A stretch of 64,000 bases of DNA, from the NCBI RefSeq assembly GCF_026229185.1, contig NZ_JAGGJA010000007.1:124001-188000 (forward strand), written 5' to 3'. The stretch is from Fodinibius salsisoli (lineage in GTDB: Bacteria > Bacteroidota > Rhodothermia > Balneolales > Balneolaceae). The position numbers and the translations under genes were made by a program. How positions within the stretch are numbered: the stretch's first letter is position 1; every line of letters begins with the position of its first letter. Below the pieces are notes generated by a model. That model did no database searches and had not been told where the DNA came from. It saw only the letters and a program-made list of their open reading frames with translations. Positions 62,811-64,000 of the stretch are shown here, piece after piece.

Positions 62811-63770
62811 CTAAGGCATCTTAAAAATAATTCCATTAGAGGTCACCTCGCTGGTCATGGTCCCCTCCTGTATTCCCCAATCCAGGTAGCCCATTACCTC
62901 TGACAGCACCAAAAATGTTGCTCCCTTCTCAATGGCCTCTGCGAATAACCGTTGCGCTATCTCCATTAGTCGCATGGGGCGTTTTTCCAGCAACATTTGG
63001 ATTTTTTGATACCGATTCTCGTGCTCTGTCAAATGATGATTGGCCACTCCGCCAATATCTTTGATCAAATTTCCATGACCCGGCAAAACCACCCCTTTTT
63101 GTCCGGAAATCCATTTCAGTGAATTACGGTACTGCAATAAGCTTTTATTACGCTGCTCCGTATCCGGATCAAAATTGATCAGGGCATTAGTGCTGATATG
63201 TTCCAGCAGCAGGTCACCACCAAAAATCAATCCCTTTTGTGTATCAAATACCACATGCCCCGGGGCGTGGCCGGGCGTATGTTTTACAACCACTGACAAG
63301 CTTCCGCTGGAAAGCTCTTCTCCCTCCTGTATCGGTTTTGGGCGAAGGGGTTCCGAAAATTGCTGAAGCCAATCCAGCTGCTCAATCATTTGATTAACAA
63401 ACGTCTTGGGAATTTGATGCTCTTCGAAAAAAGTCCGAAAAAGCTCTTGATTGTCGCCACCTCCAAAATTATCCTGCTCTTTGGGATGTCCATAAATTAC
63501 TGCCCCAGAGAGATTCCCCAAGTGAGCTGCCTGTCCAAAATGATCAGGATGTCCGTGGGTCAGCCAGATTTCATCTAGGTCTGCTAAAATAAGTCCCTCC
63601 TCTTTCAAGAGTTTATCCAGATCTTCCTCTGCTTTTTTTGAATAGTACCCACAATCGATGAGTACATTCTTTTCATCCTTGATAAGATAGCTGAACACAT
63701 CTCCCACCGCAAAAGGGGTAGGAATTCTAAGCGGGTAAATATACTCTCGGGCCCATGAGGGTAATAGCAT
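62811..63770 (-). CDS. Metallo-beta-lactamase-fold hydrolase
   Basis: 319 residues from the ATG at 63770; a GTG-led extension to 63839 is poor. Zinc ligands are in THGHPDHFGQ (HxHxDH), in HTPGHAPGHVVFD, the Asp in LIFGGDLLL, and a late His in VVLPGHGNLI. The C-terminal 80 residues form the helical domain found in glyoxalase II-like or LACTB2-like members (HLTEHENRYQKIQMLLEKRP). The exact substrate (thioester, RNA or other) is unknown. It reads away from the tRNA-Lys gene. Confidence 0.88.
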   Translation of the reverse strand: MLLPSWAREYIYPLRIPTPFAVGDVFSYLIKDEKNVLIDCGYYSKKAEEDLDKLLKEEGLILADLDEIWLTHGHPDHFGQAAHLGNLSGAVIYGHPKEQDNFGGGDNQELFRTFFEEHQIPKTFVNQMIEQLDWLQQFSEPLRPKPIQEGEELSSGSLSVVVKHTPGHAPGHVVFDTQKGLIFGGDLLLEHISTNALINFDPDTEQRNKSLLQYRNSLKWISGQKGVVLPGHGNLIKDIGGVANHHLTEHENRYQKIQMLLEKRPMRLMEIAQRLFAEAIEKGATFLVLSEVMGYLDWGIQEGTMTSEVTSNGIIFKMP

Positions 63771-63944
63771 AGTCAAACTGTTTATTTCAAATAAGCCATT
63801 TATGCTTAAAGGTATCGATTTTCTGCGCAACCCAAGCACTATTCTCTTTTAATGCCCTCTACTTTAAGAATCTAAAAAAAATTGGATTTAAGGTTGATAT
63901 TATATCTACAAATACCGTATATTTGCATTCTATTTTGAAATCGA

Positions 63945-64000
63945 GAGTCGGTAGCTCAGCTGGCAGAGCAACGCCCTTTTAAGGCGTGGGTCGTGGGTTC
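63945..64000 (+). tRNA. tRNA-Lys (anticodon TTT), cut by the window edge
   Basis: Acceptor arm GAGTCGG (63945-63951), TA, D-arm GCTC-AGCTGGCA-GAGC, anticodon stem ACGCC/GGCGT around CTTTTAA with anticodon TTT (63978-63980), variable loop, and the start of the T-arm (GTGGGTTC). The 3' end lies beyond 64000. Confidence 0.95.

Noticed and set aside
63945-64000. tRNA-Lys as an integration site for a mobile island
   Set aside because: The tRNA is cut at the edge, and no integrase or attachment duplication is visible on the left side.

Overview
The window looks like a chromosomal segment of a Balneolota/Rhodothermota-type bacterium (Balneolaceae-like; inference). The evidence is the many TonB-dependent outer-membrane receptors with an N-terminal carboxypeptidase-like domain, a SusC/RagA receptor, HmuY, a FecI/FecR-type sigma/anti-sigma pair, a PVC-type haem-binding dehydrogenase, moderate GC and dispersed short palindromic repeats. 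No phage, CRISPR array or rRNA operon is visible. One tRNA-Lys is cut by the right edge.

Layout. (1) 1-1715: N-terminal part of a SusC-type receptor. (2) 2184-22102: a metal-resistance island, almost entirely on the minus strand. It holds a CopB-type ATPase; a mer cluster (merR, a merT-merP fusion, a GDCCVxC protein, but no merA); a 48-codon Cys-rich protein; and a long operon-like run copZ-copA-exported protein-cusA-tolC-cusB-PII. Upstream lie an AraC-type regulator with an HMA-like N-terminus and a two-component system. (3) 22347-27545: a duplicated spondin-domain lipoprotein and a large haem-binding HEAT-repeat dehydrogenase. (4) 27830-28478: a decayed IS1595-family element. (5) 28605-35073: a haem-uptake locus with an HmuR-like receptor, HmuY, an exported CbiX-like chelatase, a DUF4198 protein, HemS/HmuS and only a C-terminal scrap of the HmuV ATPase. 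(6) 35391-39384: a siderophore-type receptor, a PepSY-TM protein and a small protein. (7) 40553-44603: a receptor with a Cys pair in its plug, a thioredoxin, a DtxR-family regulator and a frameshifted thioredoxin. (8) 44672-53469: membrane SpoIIE/PP2C phosphatase, NRDE protein, NhaC antiporter, GltX and a beta-barrel protein. (9) 53734-58081: ECF sigma, FecR and a STN-containing receptor. (10) 58365-64000: CsaA-like protein, lipoprotein, NYN/OB protein, flippase, AroQ, HIT protein, metallo-hydrolase and tRNA-Lys.

How it fits together. The unifying theme is metal traffic. The left third exports or detoxifies Cu and Hg. The middle third acquires haem, siderophore-bound iron and perhaps another metal. 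The two receptor genes at 28605 and 35391 share a two-palindrome promoter layout with 33-34 bp between centres. The receptor at 40553 has two TTAG-N6-CTAA boxes and sits beside a dtxR-type gene, so metal-dependent repression is likely. The copZ promoter carries a 21-bp-spaced direct repeat suited to an AraC-family protein, which is encoded about 2 kb away.

The window also shows gene decay and repeat insertion: one gene broken by an in-frame TGA, one by a frameshift, a deleted haem ABC transporter, a dead IS, and short repeats inside copA, at the tolC start, between operon genes and directly upstream of the HIT-protein start. All functions are inferred from sequence; no database search was run.
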